In this document: positions 1-11,378 of the stretch, piece after piece
Numbering within the stretch: the first letter of the stretch is position 1
Layout: the number at the start of each line of letters is the position of its first letter
From: Kitasatospora sp. MAP5-34
GTDB lineage: Bacteria; Actinomycetota; Actinomycetes; Streptomycetales; Streptomycetaceae
Assembly (NCBI RefSeq): GCF_029894335.1
Contig: NZ_JARXZC010000029.1
Location: 1 to 64,000, forward strand
Reading direction: 5' to 3'
DNA length: 64,000 bases
Notes under the pieces: generated by a model
The model's input: the letters and a program-made list of their open reading frames with translations, nothing else
Told to the model about the DNA's origin: nothing
Database searches by the model: none
Position numbers and translations under genes: made by a program

Positions 1-201
1 GTTTCATTCGCCGTGCTGCGCTTTCCGACGTCCCAAACTTTAGCCGAACCCCGCTCCATAAAGCGAATCCAGCCGCAATCCATATAAACGCGCACAACAA
101 CCAGCCCGTACGAATACGGGAAGAGCGAAGTGGTGGTTCAGAGGATTGGCCGCCCCGGGACCGTCCGCGCGAATGCGTGTCCGGTGCTCCCTGCCGAGCG
201 A
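1..201. other. Left-edge intergenic segment
   Basis: I see no gene in this stretch. The first 120 bases are more AT-rich than the rest of the window and contain no convincing start or hairpin. It probably belongs to the control region or 3' flank of a gene beyond the left edge. Confidence 0.4.
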
Positions 202-957
202 CTAGTGAACACTACGCCCATCCACAGCCACAGGCAAATCCCCGGCCCGGACCACCCGGGTACACACCGCCCGAGCCGACTTCACGTACTCGCCGTTCAG
301 GTGGTCGTTCGAAGCGATGCGCCTCCGTGCCGTGGCCGCGTCCTGTCCTCCAATGGTGTGGCGCCGCAGCAGCCGCTCCTCGCGAACGGCGTCCTCGGTG
401 TCCACGTACCAGAGTTCGCGCAGCAGTCCGCGGGCCTCCGGCCAGGGGGCGTCTGCGTTCGCCAGGTAGTTGCCCTCGGTGATCACCAGGCGGGTGTGCG
501 GTCGGATGACGTGGCGTGCGGCGACCGGCTCGTCGAGTGTGCGGTCGAAATCCGGGGCGTAGACATCGTGGAAGCGCTCGTTCACGACTCGGCGCAGCAG
601 GGCGACGTAACCCCAGGCGTCGAAACTCGGTGGGGCACCCTTGCGTGAGCGCAGGCCCAGGCGATCGAGCTGGGTGTTGGAGAAGTGGAAGCCATCCAGC
701 GGGAGGTAGGCGGCGGTGCCCGGGCCCTCCCGGCAGTCGATCTCGGTGACCAAGTAGTGGGCGAGGGTCGACTTTCCGGCGCCCGGCGGGCCGGTCAGGC
801 CCAGGATGGTCCGTCCCGAGCCGGCTCCCCGGCCGTGCAGCAGCTCGACCGCCCGGGTGAGCAGTGCACCCGGTCCGCTGGTCGGCTCGGCGGCGAATGG
901 GGGCGCGGGTGAGGTGACGGTATCGGGGTGGTGGGTGGTGGGTCCGTCCGCATGCAT
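202..957 (-). CDS. Nucleoside/nucleotide kinase family P-loop protein (uridine kinase-like)
   Basis: The protein is about 251 aa and cytoplasmic. A Walker A motif, GPPGAGKST, sits about 55 residues in, followed by a DGFHFSN segment typical of the uridine/pantothenate-kinase (PRK) superfamily, where it contacts the phosphate acceptor. Known family members phosphorylate small hydroxyl substrates such as uridine, pantothenate or sugars; the substrate here is not evident. The N-terminal 40 residues are rich in Pro, Thr and His and look poorly conserved. I chose ATG at 957; an in-frame GTG at 966 is the alternative. The gene starts about 15 bases after the LD-carboxypeptidase stop on the same strand, so the two are probably co-transcribed. 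A kinase next to a muropeptide carboxypeptidase could hint at wall-fragment recycling, but that is inference. Confidence 0.82.
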   Translation of the reverse strand: MHADGPTTHHPDTVTSPAPPFAAEPTSGPGALLTRAVELLHGRGAGSGRTILGLTGPPGAGKSTLAHYLVTEIDCREGPGTAAYLPLDGFHFSNTQLDRLGLRSRKGAPPSFDAWGYVALLRRVVNERFHDVYAPDFDRTLDEPVAARHVIRPHTRLVITEGNYLANADAPWPEARGLLRELWYVDTEDAVREERLLRRHTIGGQDAATARRRIASNDHLNGEYVKSARAVCTRVVRAGDLPVAVDGRSVH

Positions 958-971
958 GGGGCGCACCCTAC

Positions 972-1949
972 TCAGGACTCGCCGGATTCGGCAGGCGGCA
1001 TTTCGTCGCAGAGCGCCGGCACGTCCAAGGTCAGCGCGCCGGCCGTCGAGTCGAGGGTGGCGGGGACCCCCAGGGGAACGGTGAGAGTCGAGGGGCCATG
1101 GCCGAAGCCGAGTTCCCAGAGGACCGGCACCCCGAGCGGGGAGAGTCGTTCGAACATCACGTCACGGACCCGCTCCAGGCGGCCGCACCCGTTCCAGGAG
1201 CCGAGGACGATGCCCGCCACGCCGTCGAGCGCGCCGGATCGGAGCAGCTGCGTGAGGATCCGGTCCAGTTGGTAGGGGTGTTCGTTGGTGTCTTCCAGTA
1301 TGAGGAGCGTCCCCGCGAACGAGGCGCGGGCGGTGGGCGTGCCCCAGTCGGCGGCCAGAACGGAGGCGCAGCCGCCGGCGGTGAGACCGTGGGCCGTTCC
1401 GGGTATCAGCGGTGTGGCCGTGGCTGAGGTCAGGACGGTGGTGCCGGCCGGGTCGAAGAGGGTGCGGCGCAGGTGATCGGCCGTCCCCGCGTCGGCGACG
1501 AAGGAGGTGGTCGTGGCCATCGGCCCGTACAGCGTGGCCACCCCGAGCCGCTGCGCGACCGCCTCGTGCAGCACGGTGGCGTCGCTGAACCCGACCAGCA
1601 CCTTGGGCGGACCGGCTCGGAGTGCGTCCCAGTCGATCAGCTCGGTCATGCGCTGGACACCGTAGCCGCCTCTGGCGCAGATGACGGCCGCGATGGAGGG
1701 GTCGAGCCAGGCGCGCTGGAAGTCCGCAGCGCGGGCGGCATCGCTGCCCGCGAGATAGCGGAGGTCGGGGTGGATGTCACGGAGGTGACTGCCCGGTACG
1801 ACGTCCAGCCCCCAGGAGCGGAGGATGCTGGTGCCGACCGCCAGGCGGTCGGGGTCGGCGGGACCACTCGGGGCGACCACTGCCACCCGGTCGCCGGGAA
1901 CGAGACGGCGCGGGCGGCGGAGCATCTGGTGGGGCTGGATCTGAGCCAT
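972..1949 (-). CDS. LD-carboxypeptidase, peptidase family S66 (muramoyltetrapeptide carboxypeptidase)
   Basis: Family members remove the terminal D-Ala from muropeptide tetrapeptides (LdcA) or act on related LD bonds during wall recycling; MccF-type members give resistance to peptide-nucleotide toxins. The start of the fold is visible in RLVPGDRVAVVAPSG. The nucleophile Ser lies in GFSDATVLHEA, the Glu of the triad probably in LILEDTNEHPYQLDRIL, and the His in GFGHGPSTLT, so the Ser-Glu-His triad appears complete. At about 325 aa it matches the family's usual 300-350. A strong ribosome site, AGGAGG, lies nine bases before the ATG at 1949; this decides the start over a GTG at 1985. No signal peptide is seen, in line with a cytoplasmic recycling enzyme. 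The downstream kinase gene is in the same operon. Confidence 0.9.
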   Translation of the reverse strand: MAQIQPHQMLRRPRRLVPGDRVAVVAPSGPADPDRLAVGTSILRSWGLDVVPGSHLRDIHPDLRYLAGSDAARAADFQRAWLDPSIAAVICARGGYGVQRMTELIDWDALRAGPPKVLVGFSDATVLHEAVAQRLGVATLYGPMATTTSFVADAGTADHLRRTLFDPAGTTVLTSATATPLIPGTAHGLTAGGCASVLAADWGTPTARASFAGTLLILEDTNEHPYQLDRILTQLLRSGALDGVAGIVLGSWNGCGRLERVRDVMFERLSPLGVPVLWELGFGHGPSTLTVPLGVPATLDSTAGALTLDVPALCDEMPPAESGES

Positions 1950-2355
1950 CGGCAGCTGCCTCCTGACGGGTATTCGGCTGCTCACGTTATCCCCGCTCGG
2001 CCAGGGAGCCGATCGTCCTCCGGGGGCCTCCTCGGTAAGGAACGGTCCGGCGGAGGTGGGCGGCTTTTCGAGACGTGCAGCAGGAGCCGCTGTCAGGTCC
2101 GGCCGGGTCCGGGCCTCGGCCGAAGCGGTGGTCGGAGCGTGCCCGACCCGTGCTTGGCAAAGGCAGCCCCATGGGCTCGTCAGGCTTGAGTCACGGCCGC
2201 CATCGACGGTCCGGCACGAACGACCCTTTCACGCCATGGGCATTTGCCCGCCAGGTGGCGATCACGACGCTCTGTCATCCCGCACTCACCCCTTGGCCCA
2301 TCGCGCACTAGTACGGGAGGATCATCCGAACAAACATCTCGGAGGGCCCGCACCG
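1950..2355. other. Divergent intergenic region
   Basis: This is the divergent promoter space between the LD-carboxypeptidase and the helix-turn-helix protein. I see the ribosome site for each gene (AGGAGG at 1959-1964 on the minus strand; GGAGGG at 2341-2346 on the plus strand) and no supported gene. A stretch from about 2325 to 2340 is relatively AT-rich and may carry the rightward promoter. Confidence 0.4.
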
Positions 2356-3204
2356 ATGACCTCGCTCGACCAGACCGCGTTCGACGACTCCTCCAGGGAG
2401 CCGTCGTCGGCCGACCGTGGCGGGTTGGACGTCGAGGCGGCCACTGCGGCGAACCTGCTCACCGCGCTCGCCGCAAGGCTGCGCGCGGCGTACGAGCGTG
2501 GGGCGGACATCTCCGAGCTGGCTGCGGCGTCCCACCAGTCCACGGCGGAGGTCAGGCGGCTGCTGCAGCGAGCCGGGGTCAACGTCCCGGCCGATGACCA
2601 AAGGTGGGTGGACGGCCCCGGACGAGGGGACGGCCGGAGCTGGGCGGACGAGCAGGGCCGGGTGAACGAGCAGGGCCGGGCCGGAGCCCTCAAGCCACCG
2701 GGTAGACCGGCGCACGACTCGCAGCAGCCAAGACCGGTGCGGCGTCCGACGCCCTCCCGTCGGCTGAGCCGCCTGCACCCTCGAACCGAAGCGACCCCCA
2801 CCGACCCACCTGCCCCGTCTGCCCCGTCTGCCCCAGCGACCCCACCGGAGCCGCTGCCCACGCAGCCAGGCGCTCGACAGCCGGTTCCCCCGCCGCCGTC
2901 GCAGACCCCGATGGGCATCCTGATCGGCGCCTCGCCGACCTACTCGGAACCGCCGGCCCAGCCGGAGGACAGACATCCGCGCCGCGTGCCCGCCCGGGTC
3001 GTACGGGTGGGCCGAGGTACCAGTCTGGTCGTACTGCCGTCCTGGCGGGCCGCCATCGCGGTCTCCGTGCCGACCGACCTGCTCGTGAGAGCGACCGGGC
3101 TGAGCGCCGACCGGCTCGCGGGCGCCCAGCTGTCCGCGCTGATGAATCCCGACGCCCTGCACGACCGTGAACTCGACCTGCACGATTGGCAGTCGGAGCC
3201 GTAG
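2356..3204 (+). CDS. Helix-turn-helix domain protein with proline-rich linker
   Basis: The protein is about 282 aa. Residues about 30-75 hold a DNA-binding-like helix-turn-helix (ISELAAASHQSTAEVRRLL), of the kind in which the second helix reads DNA. A long, low-complexity Pro/Ser/Thr linker follows (about 90-200). The C-terminal segment of about 75 residues is well-folded looking and ends DLHDWQSEP. I recognise no enzyme motif. This HTH-plus-linker layout is common in Streptomyces proteins of unknown role. The ATG at 2356 has GGAGGG nine bases upstream; earlier in-frame ATGs lack a ribosome site and lie in sequence without coding bias. It may be a transcription factor; the target is unknown. 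Confidence 0.75.
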   Translation: MTSLDQTAFDDSSREPSSADRGGLDVEAATAANLLTALAARLRAAYERGADISELAAASHQSTAEVRRLLQRAGVNVPADDQRWVDGPGRGDGRSWADEQGRVNEQGRAGALKPPGRPAHDSQQPRPVRRPTPSRRLSRLHPRTEATPTDPPAPSAPSAPATPPEPLPTQPGARQPVPPPPSQTPMGILIGASPTYSEPPAQPEDRHPRRVPARVVRVGRGTSLVVLPSWRAAIAVSVPTDLLVRATGLSADRLAGAQLSALMNPDALHDRELDLHDWQSEP

Positions 3205-3401
3205 ATCCCCGGGTCGCGCGGCTGATCCGGCGAAGGATGACGAAGCGTCGGCCCGACATCACTGTTCCCCGACAAGTTGACGATTACGCGCGAAAGCCCG
3301 ACCTGGCCGAGTTCCGTCGGAGTACGCACCGGCCGACCCCGGCAGAACTCGTCGTTGTCGCACCACCGCGTTGTTCGCGCCGTCGGGCCGGCCCCTCGTC
3401 C

Positions 3402-3413
3402 TAGGCTGGCCTC
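3402..3413 (+). promoter_or_regulatory. Candidate -10 box giving a leaderless mRNA
   Basis: TAGGCT at 3402-3407 lies six bases before the ATG of the ATP-grasp gene, which has no ribosome site. This spacing is typical of leaderless transcription in actinobacteria. Confidence 0.4.
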
Positions 3414-4307
3414 ATGCCCGCACCCGTGATCCTGCTGCCGACAGATCCGCTCGCACCCCGCCGGCCCGACCCGCACTACGTCTGGGAGGCGCAGCAGATC
3501 AACGAGTTGGGTGGCGAGTACGCCCTGGTGGACCATGACGCGCTGCTGGCCGGCGACACCGCCCGGGCGGTCCGGCGCGTGCCGCACGGGAGTGGGCCGC
3601 TCTGGTACCGGGGCTGGATGATTCCGGTGCCCGCGTACGGCGCGCTCGCCGAGGCGCTCGCCACGCGCGGCTGCACGCTGCTGACAACGCCGTCCTCGTA
3701 CGCGAACGCGCACGAACTCCCGGGCTGGTACGCCGTGTTCGAGGGAGCGACCCCACCGAGCGCCTGGATTCCCGGTAGTTGGATCCCGGGGGACGCGCCG
3801 GACGCCGGCGCCCTGGCGGCGGGCGCGCGCGTGCTGGGCGGGCAGGGCCCCGCGATCGTGAAGGACTACGTGAAGTCCCGTAAACACGAGTGGGCCGAGG
3901 CCTGTTACGTACCCGAGCTGGGTGATCTGCCCGCCCTGACCCGGGTGGTGAGTCGGTTCGTCGAGCTTCAGGGCGAGTTCATGACCGGGGGTGTGGTGTT
4001 GCGCCGGTTCGAGGAGTTCGTGCGGGACGAGGACGGGCGGGCGGTCGAGTCCCGGGTGTGGTGGGTCGACGGTGAGCCCGTCCTCGTCGGCCCGCACCCC
4101 GACCACCCCGACGCCGACCCCGAGCCGGAGTTGGCGGAGATCAGCCCCCTGGTACGGACGCTGGGCTGCCGGTTCATCACCACCGACCTCGCCCAACGCG
4201 CCGACGGCCAGGGCTGGCGGGTGGTCGAGGTCGGCGACGGCCAGGTGAGCGACCTGCCGCGCGGGATCGACGCGTCGGCCTTGCTGGCCTCGCTCATCGC
4301 CGCGTAG
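3414..4307 (+). CDS. ATP-grasp domain protein (DUF4343-like)
   Basis: A 297-aa cytoplasmic protein. The middle (about 140-175) carries AIVKDYVKSRKHEW, where the lysines are placed like the ATP-binding lysines of ATP-grasp enzymes. An acidic segment, GEFMTGGVVLRRFEEFV, follows, and the C-terminal WRVVEVGDGQVSDLP supplies the usual metal/ATP-binding Glu and polar residues. Family members couple ATP hydrolysis to carboxylate-amine or carboxylate-thiol ligation, but this subfamily is widespread in actinobacteria and largely uncharacterised. It stands alone between a regulator and a convergent exporter gene, so context does not identify the substrate. It is not closely similar by eye to the two ATP-grasp ligases in the biosynthetic cluster downstream. 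Confidence 0.75.
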   Translation: MPAPVILLPTDPLAPRRPDPHYVWEAQQINELGGEYALVDHDALLAGDTARAVRRVPHGSGPLWYRGWMIPVPAYGALAEALATRGCTLLTTPSSYANAHELPGWYAVFEGATPPSAWIPGSWIPGDAPDAGALAAGARVLGGQGPAIVKDYVKSRKHEWAEACYVPELGDLPALTRVVSRFVELQGEFMTGGVVLRRFEEFVRDEDGRAVESRVWWVDGEPVLVGPHPDHPDADPEPELAEISPLVRTLGCRFITTDLAQRADGQGWRVVEVGDGQVSDLPRGIDASALLASLIAA

Positions 4308-4334
4308 CGGCTCCGCCGGGTAGCCGGTGGGGCG

Positions 4335-4395
4335 CAGGGGACGGCGCGAAGCGGGAGAGTGCGGCTCGTCCCCTCCCGCTTCGCGCCGTCCCCTG
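4335..4395. terminator. Bidirectional hairpin terminator
   Basis: Perfect 23-base arms (4335-4357 and 4373-4395, starting CAGGGGACGG) flank a 15-base loop. The hairpin sits between the converging ATP-grasp and ABC exporter genes and can serve both strands. Confidence 0.75.
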
Positions 4396-4422
4396 GGATA
4401 CCCGATCCTGATGGGCAGAGTC

Positions 4423-8370
<3,948 letters not shown>

Positions 8371-8378
8371 ATTTAGGG

Positions 8379-8384
8379 ATACTA
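8379..8384 (-). promoter_or_regulatory. Candidate -10 box for the fused ABC exporter
   Basis: On the minus strand TAGTAT lies eight bases before ATG 8370. A weak -35-like TGGACG lies 18 bases further upstream. No ribosome site is present, so leaderless translation from 8370 is likely. Confidence 0.4.
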
Positions 8385-8604
8385 ACCATTCTGTCGAGTT
8401 GTCGTCCATCGTGATTCGACGGGCGTGCCACAGACTCGAACGGCACACGACCGAGCCGGCTTCCCGACCCGACCAGCCTGACTCGTCGGGCTGGTATTCC
8501 GCACCGGACCATGGGCCGGGCCGCTTACCCCCTTGGACCTACTCCCCCGGCCGCAGCCCCGCAGTCCCGCAACCGCGCGACCGCGCGACCCCGCGACCCT
8601 GGGA

Positions 8605-9312
8605 TCAGTCGGAGGCCGAGCTGACGGAGTCCGAGGACGAAGGGGCAGCGGGGGCAGCGGAGCCGGGAGCAGTGGCAGTGGCAGTGGCAGTCGCCGCTGC
8701 GGCCGTGAACGCGCCCTGTGCCAGGCCGTGCAACAACGAGGCCATGGCGTCGCGCGGCAGCCCGCCCTTGTCGCCGGCGGTCGGCTGTGGAGCGGCACTG
8801 TGCGGGGTCGAGTTGATCAGCCCGAAGACCGCGTGCACCGAGGCCCGGGCGAACGGAGCCGCCTCAGGCGTCGCCAGAGCCGGGAAGGCCTCACGGACGA
8901 CCTCGACCCACAGCTCCACGTAGCGGCGCTGGAGCCGTCGCACATGACGACGGTCCTCCTCCTTGAGATGTAGCAGCTCCCGGTCGTGCAGGATGATCAG
9001 ATCCTGGTCGTCGAGCGCGAACTCGACGTGCCCGCCGATCAGCGCGTCGAGCGCACCGGCCGCGCTACCGGCGTCGCCGACCCGGCGTCGCCCCTCCTCC
9101 AGCAGGCGCTCGCTGATGCCGACCAGCAGGTCCGCCAGCATCGCGTCCTTGCCCGGGAAGTGCCGGTAGAGGCCGGGTCCGCTTATACCGACGGCCTTGC
9201 CGATCTCGTCCACCCCTACTCCCAGGAAGCCCCGGGCCGCGAACAGCCGGGCCGCCTCCTTCCGGATCTGGTCGCGGCGTGGGATCGCGGAGACAGCTTG
9301 GTCGTTCGACAT
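8605..9312 (-). CDS. TetR/AcrR family transcriptional regulator
   Basis: A regulator of about 235 aa. The N-terminal helix-turn-helix (about residues 12-58) includes RDQIRKEAARLFAARGF and the recognition helix VGISGPGLYRHFPGKDAML, both characteristic of TetR proteins. The C-terminal half is helical and would bind a ligand; the last 30 residues are an Ala/Thr/Ser tail. It is divergent from the carboxylase operon, and a perfect 10-bp inverted repeat lies between them at 9341-9372. From family knowledge and layout I infer that it represses that operon and itself, with an acyl-CoA as the likely effector. ATG 9312 is chosen because TACGAT sits seven bases upstream (leaderless); ATG 9321 is the other option. 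It could also affect the downstream ABC exporter gene. Confidence 0.9.
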   Translation of the reverse strand: MSNDQAVSAIPRRDQIRKEAARLFAARGFLGVGVDEIGKAVGISGPGLYRHFPGKDAMLADLLVGISERLLEEGRRRVGDAGSAAGALDALIGGHVEFALDDQDLIILHDRELLHLKEEDRRHVRRLQRRYVELWVEVVREAFPALATPEAAPFARASVHAVFGLINSTPHSAAPQPTAGDKGGLPRDAMASLLHGLAQGAFTAAAATATATATAPGSAAPAAPSSSDSVSSASD

Positions 9313-9340
9313 GATGCACATCGTAGACAGTCGGGTTATC

Positions 9341-9372
9341 GAGCGTTAACCTGAGCGCGAGAGTTAACGCTC
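9341..9372. promoter_or_regulatory. Operator candidate: 10-bp perfect inverted repeat
   Basis: GAGCGTTAAC at 9341-9350 is mirrored by GTTAACGCTC at 9363-9372 with 12 bases between. It lies between the divergent TetR and carboxyltransferase starts and overlaps plausible promoter boxes on both strands. An overlapping imperfect palindrome, GTTA-N8-TAAC, begins at 9363. This is a likely TetR binding site. Confidence 0.65.
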
Positions 9373-9439
9373 ACTAACTTGGGTGCGGACCTACCTGTCC
9401 GCCTACCCGGATGGCTCCGAGGGCAAGGGAGCTCTTGAG

Positions 9440-11215
9440 ATGGCCCCCTCATTCGTTGGACCGACCGTCAGGCCGATAACCGGTCCGACGGCGGGTTCGT
9501 CCGGCCACTCTTCCGGTGGCCCGTTCAGCGGCTCGCTCGGCGGCTCGTTCGCCGATCCGGCCGACGACCCGGTCGCACAGACCGGCGCCGCCGCTGCCGC
9601 ACCCGCGCCCCGGCTGGAGAGCGCGGCCGACCCCGGCACGGCCGCGTACCGCGCGAACACCGCCGCACACCAGGCGCTGGTCGCGGAGCTTCGGGAGAAG
9701 CTCGCGGCCGCCGCGCTGGGTGGCGGCGCCAAGGCCCGGGCCCGGCACACCTCGCGCGGCAAGCTGCTGCCGCGCGAACGGGTGGACACCCTGCTCGACC
9801 CGTCCTCCCCCTTCCTGGAGCTCAGCCCGCTGGCGGCCGACGGCCTCTACGCCGGCGCGGCACCGGCGGCCGGCGTGATCGCCGGTATCGGGCGGGTGGC
9901 CGGCCGAGAGGTCGTGGTGGTCGCGAACGACGCCACCGTCAAGGGCGGCACGTACTACCCCATGACCGTCAAGAAGCACCTCCGGGCGCAGGAGGTGGCG
10001 CTGGAGAACCGGCTGCCCTGCCTCTACCTGGTGGACTCGGGTGGCGCCTTCCTCCCGATGCAGGACGAGGTCTTCCCCGACCGCGACCACTTCGGGCGGA
10101 TCTTCTACAACCAGGCGCGGCTGTCCGCCGCCGGGATCCCGCAGATCGCGGCGGTACTCGGCTCGTGCACGGCCGGCGGCGCCTACGTCCCGGCCATGAG
10201 CGACCAGGCGGTGATCGTCCGTAACCAGGGCACCATCTTCCTGGGCGGCCCACCGCTGGTGAAGGCCGCCACCGGCGAGGTCGTCACGGCGGAGGAGCTG
10301 GGCGGCGGCGACCTGCACTCCCGCATCTCGGGCGTGACGGACCACCTCGCCGAGGACGACGCGCACGCGTTGTCGATCGTCCGCACGATCGTCTCCGGGC
10401 TCGGACCGCGTACGGCCACGCCGTGGCCGCTCTCCCCGGCCGAGCCTCCTGCGGTCGACCCGGCGGGGTTGTACGGGGCGGTACCCGTCGACCCGCGCAC
10501 GCCGTACGACGTCCGCGAGGTGATCGCCCGCCTGGTCGACGGCTCCCGGTTCGCCGAGTTCAAGGCGGAGTACGGCGCGACGCTGGTCACCGGCTTCGCC
10601 AGGATCCACGGACACCCGGTCGGCATCGTCGCCAACAACGGCGTGCTGTTCGCCGAGTCCGCCCAGAAGGGCGCCCACTTCATCGAGTTGTGCGATCAGC
10701 GCGGCATTCCGCTGCTCTTCCTGCAGAACATCACCGGCTTCATGGTCGGACGGCAGTACGAGGCGGGCGGCATCGCCAAGCACGGCGCCAAGATGGTGAC
10801 AGCCGTCGCCTGCACCCGGGTGCCCAAGCTGACGGTGGTGATCGGCGGCTCGTACGGGGCCGGCAACTACTCGATGTGCGGGCGGGCGTACTCACCTCGC
10901 TTCCTGTGGATGTGGCCCGGGGCGAAGATCTCGGTCATGGGTGGCGAGCAGGCGGCCTCCGTCCTGGCCACCGTGCGCCGGGACCAGCTGGAGGGGCAGG
11001 GCGAGGAGTGGTCCGCCGATGCGGAGGACCAGTTCAAGCGGCCCGTCCGGGAGCAGTACGAACGCCAGGGCAACGCCTACTACGCGACCGCCCGACTGTG
11101 GGACGACGGCGTGATCGACCCGCTGGACACCCGGACCGTCCTCGGCCTGGCCCTCTCCACCTGCGCCAACGCCCCACTCGCCGAGCCGAAGCCGTACGGC
11201 GTCTTCCGGATGTGA
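9440..11215 (+). CDS. Acyl-CoA carboxylase carboxyltransferase (beta) subunit, methylcrotonyl-CoA carboxylase type
   Basis: About 591 aa. It transfers CO2 from carboxybiotin to an acyl-CoA; in this operon the likely substrate is 3-methylcrotonyl-CoA in leucine breakdown. Both crotonase-like halves are present. The N-terminal half has SRGKLLPRERVD, KGGTYYPMTVKKHLRAQE and GSCTAGGAYVPAMSDQ. The C-terminal half has GIVANNGVLFAESAQKGAHF, a QNITGFMVGRQYE segment typical of MCC-beta, and GGSYGAGNYSMCGRAY. The first 60 residues are a low-complexity Gly/Ser/Pro leader. ATG 9440 has GGGAG eight bases upstream and decides the start. It heads an operon with the biotin-carrying subunit, HMG-CoA lyase and an acyl-CoA dehydrogenase. 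The order matches the cluster around S. coelicolor SCO2776-2779 as I recall it. Confidence 0.92.
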   Translation: MAPSFVGPTVRPITGPTAGSSGHSSGGPFSGSLGGSFADPADDPVAQTGAAAAAPAPRLESAADPGTAAYRANTAAHQALVAELREKLAAAALGGGAKARARHTSRGKLLPRERVDTLLDPSSPFLELSPLAADGLYAGAAPAAGVIAGIGRVAGREVVVVANDATVKGGTYYPMTVKKHLRAQEVALENRLPCLYLVDSGGAFLPMQDEVFPDRDHFGRIFYNQARLSAAGIPQIAAVLGSCTAGGAYVPAMSDQAVIVRNQGTIFLGGPPLVKAATGEVVTAEELGGGDLHSRISGVTDHLAEDDAHALSIVRTIVSGLGPRTATPWPLSPAEPPAVDPAGLYGAVPVDPRTPYDVREVIARLVDGSRFAEFKAEYGATLVTGFARIHGHPVGIVANNGVLFAESAQKGAHFIELCDQRGIPLLFLQNITGFMVGRQYEAGGIAKHGAKMVTAVACTRVPKLTVVIGGSYGAGNYSMCGRAYSPRFLWMWPGAKISVMGGEQAASVLATVRRDQLEGQGEEWSADAEDQFKRPVREQYERQGNAYYATARLWDDGVIDPLDTRTVLGLALSTCANAPLAEPKPYGVFRM

Positions 11216-11378
11216 GCCGGCGGGGCTCGCCCCTGTGCCGCGCTCACGTTCGGCGATCCGCCCCTGCCCCGGCTGAGCCCTGCTGTCACACGTCGGCGGG
11301 CTCGCTCTGCCATCCGCACTCCCGTGCGCGGCTCCCCTCGACTCCCTCGACTCCCCTCGACCCGGAGGAACACCTCCC

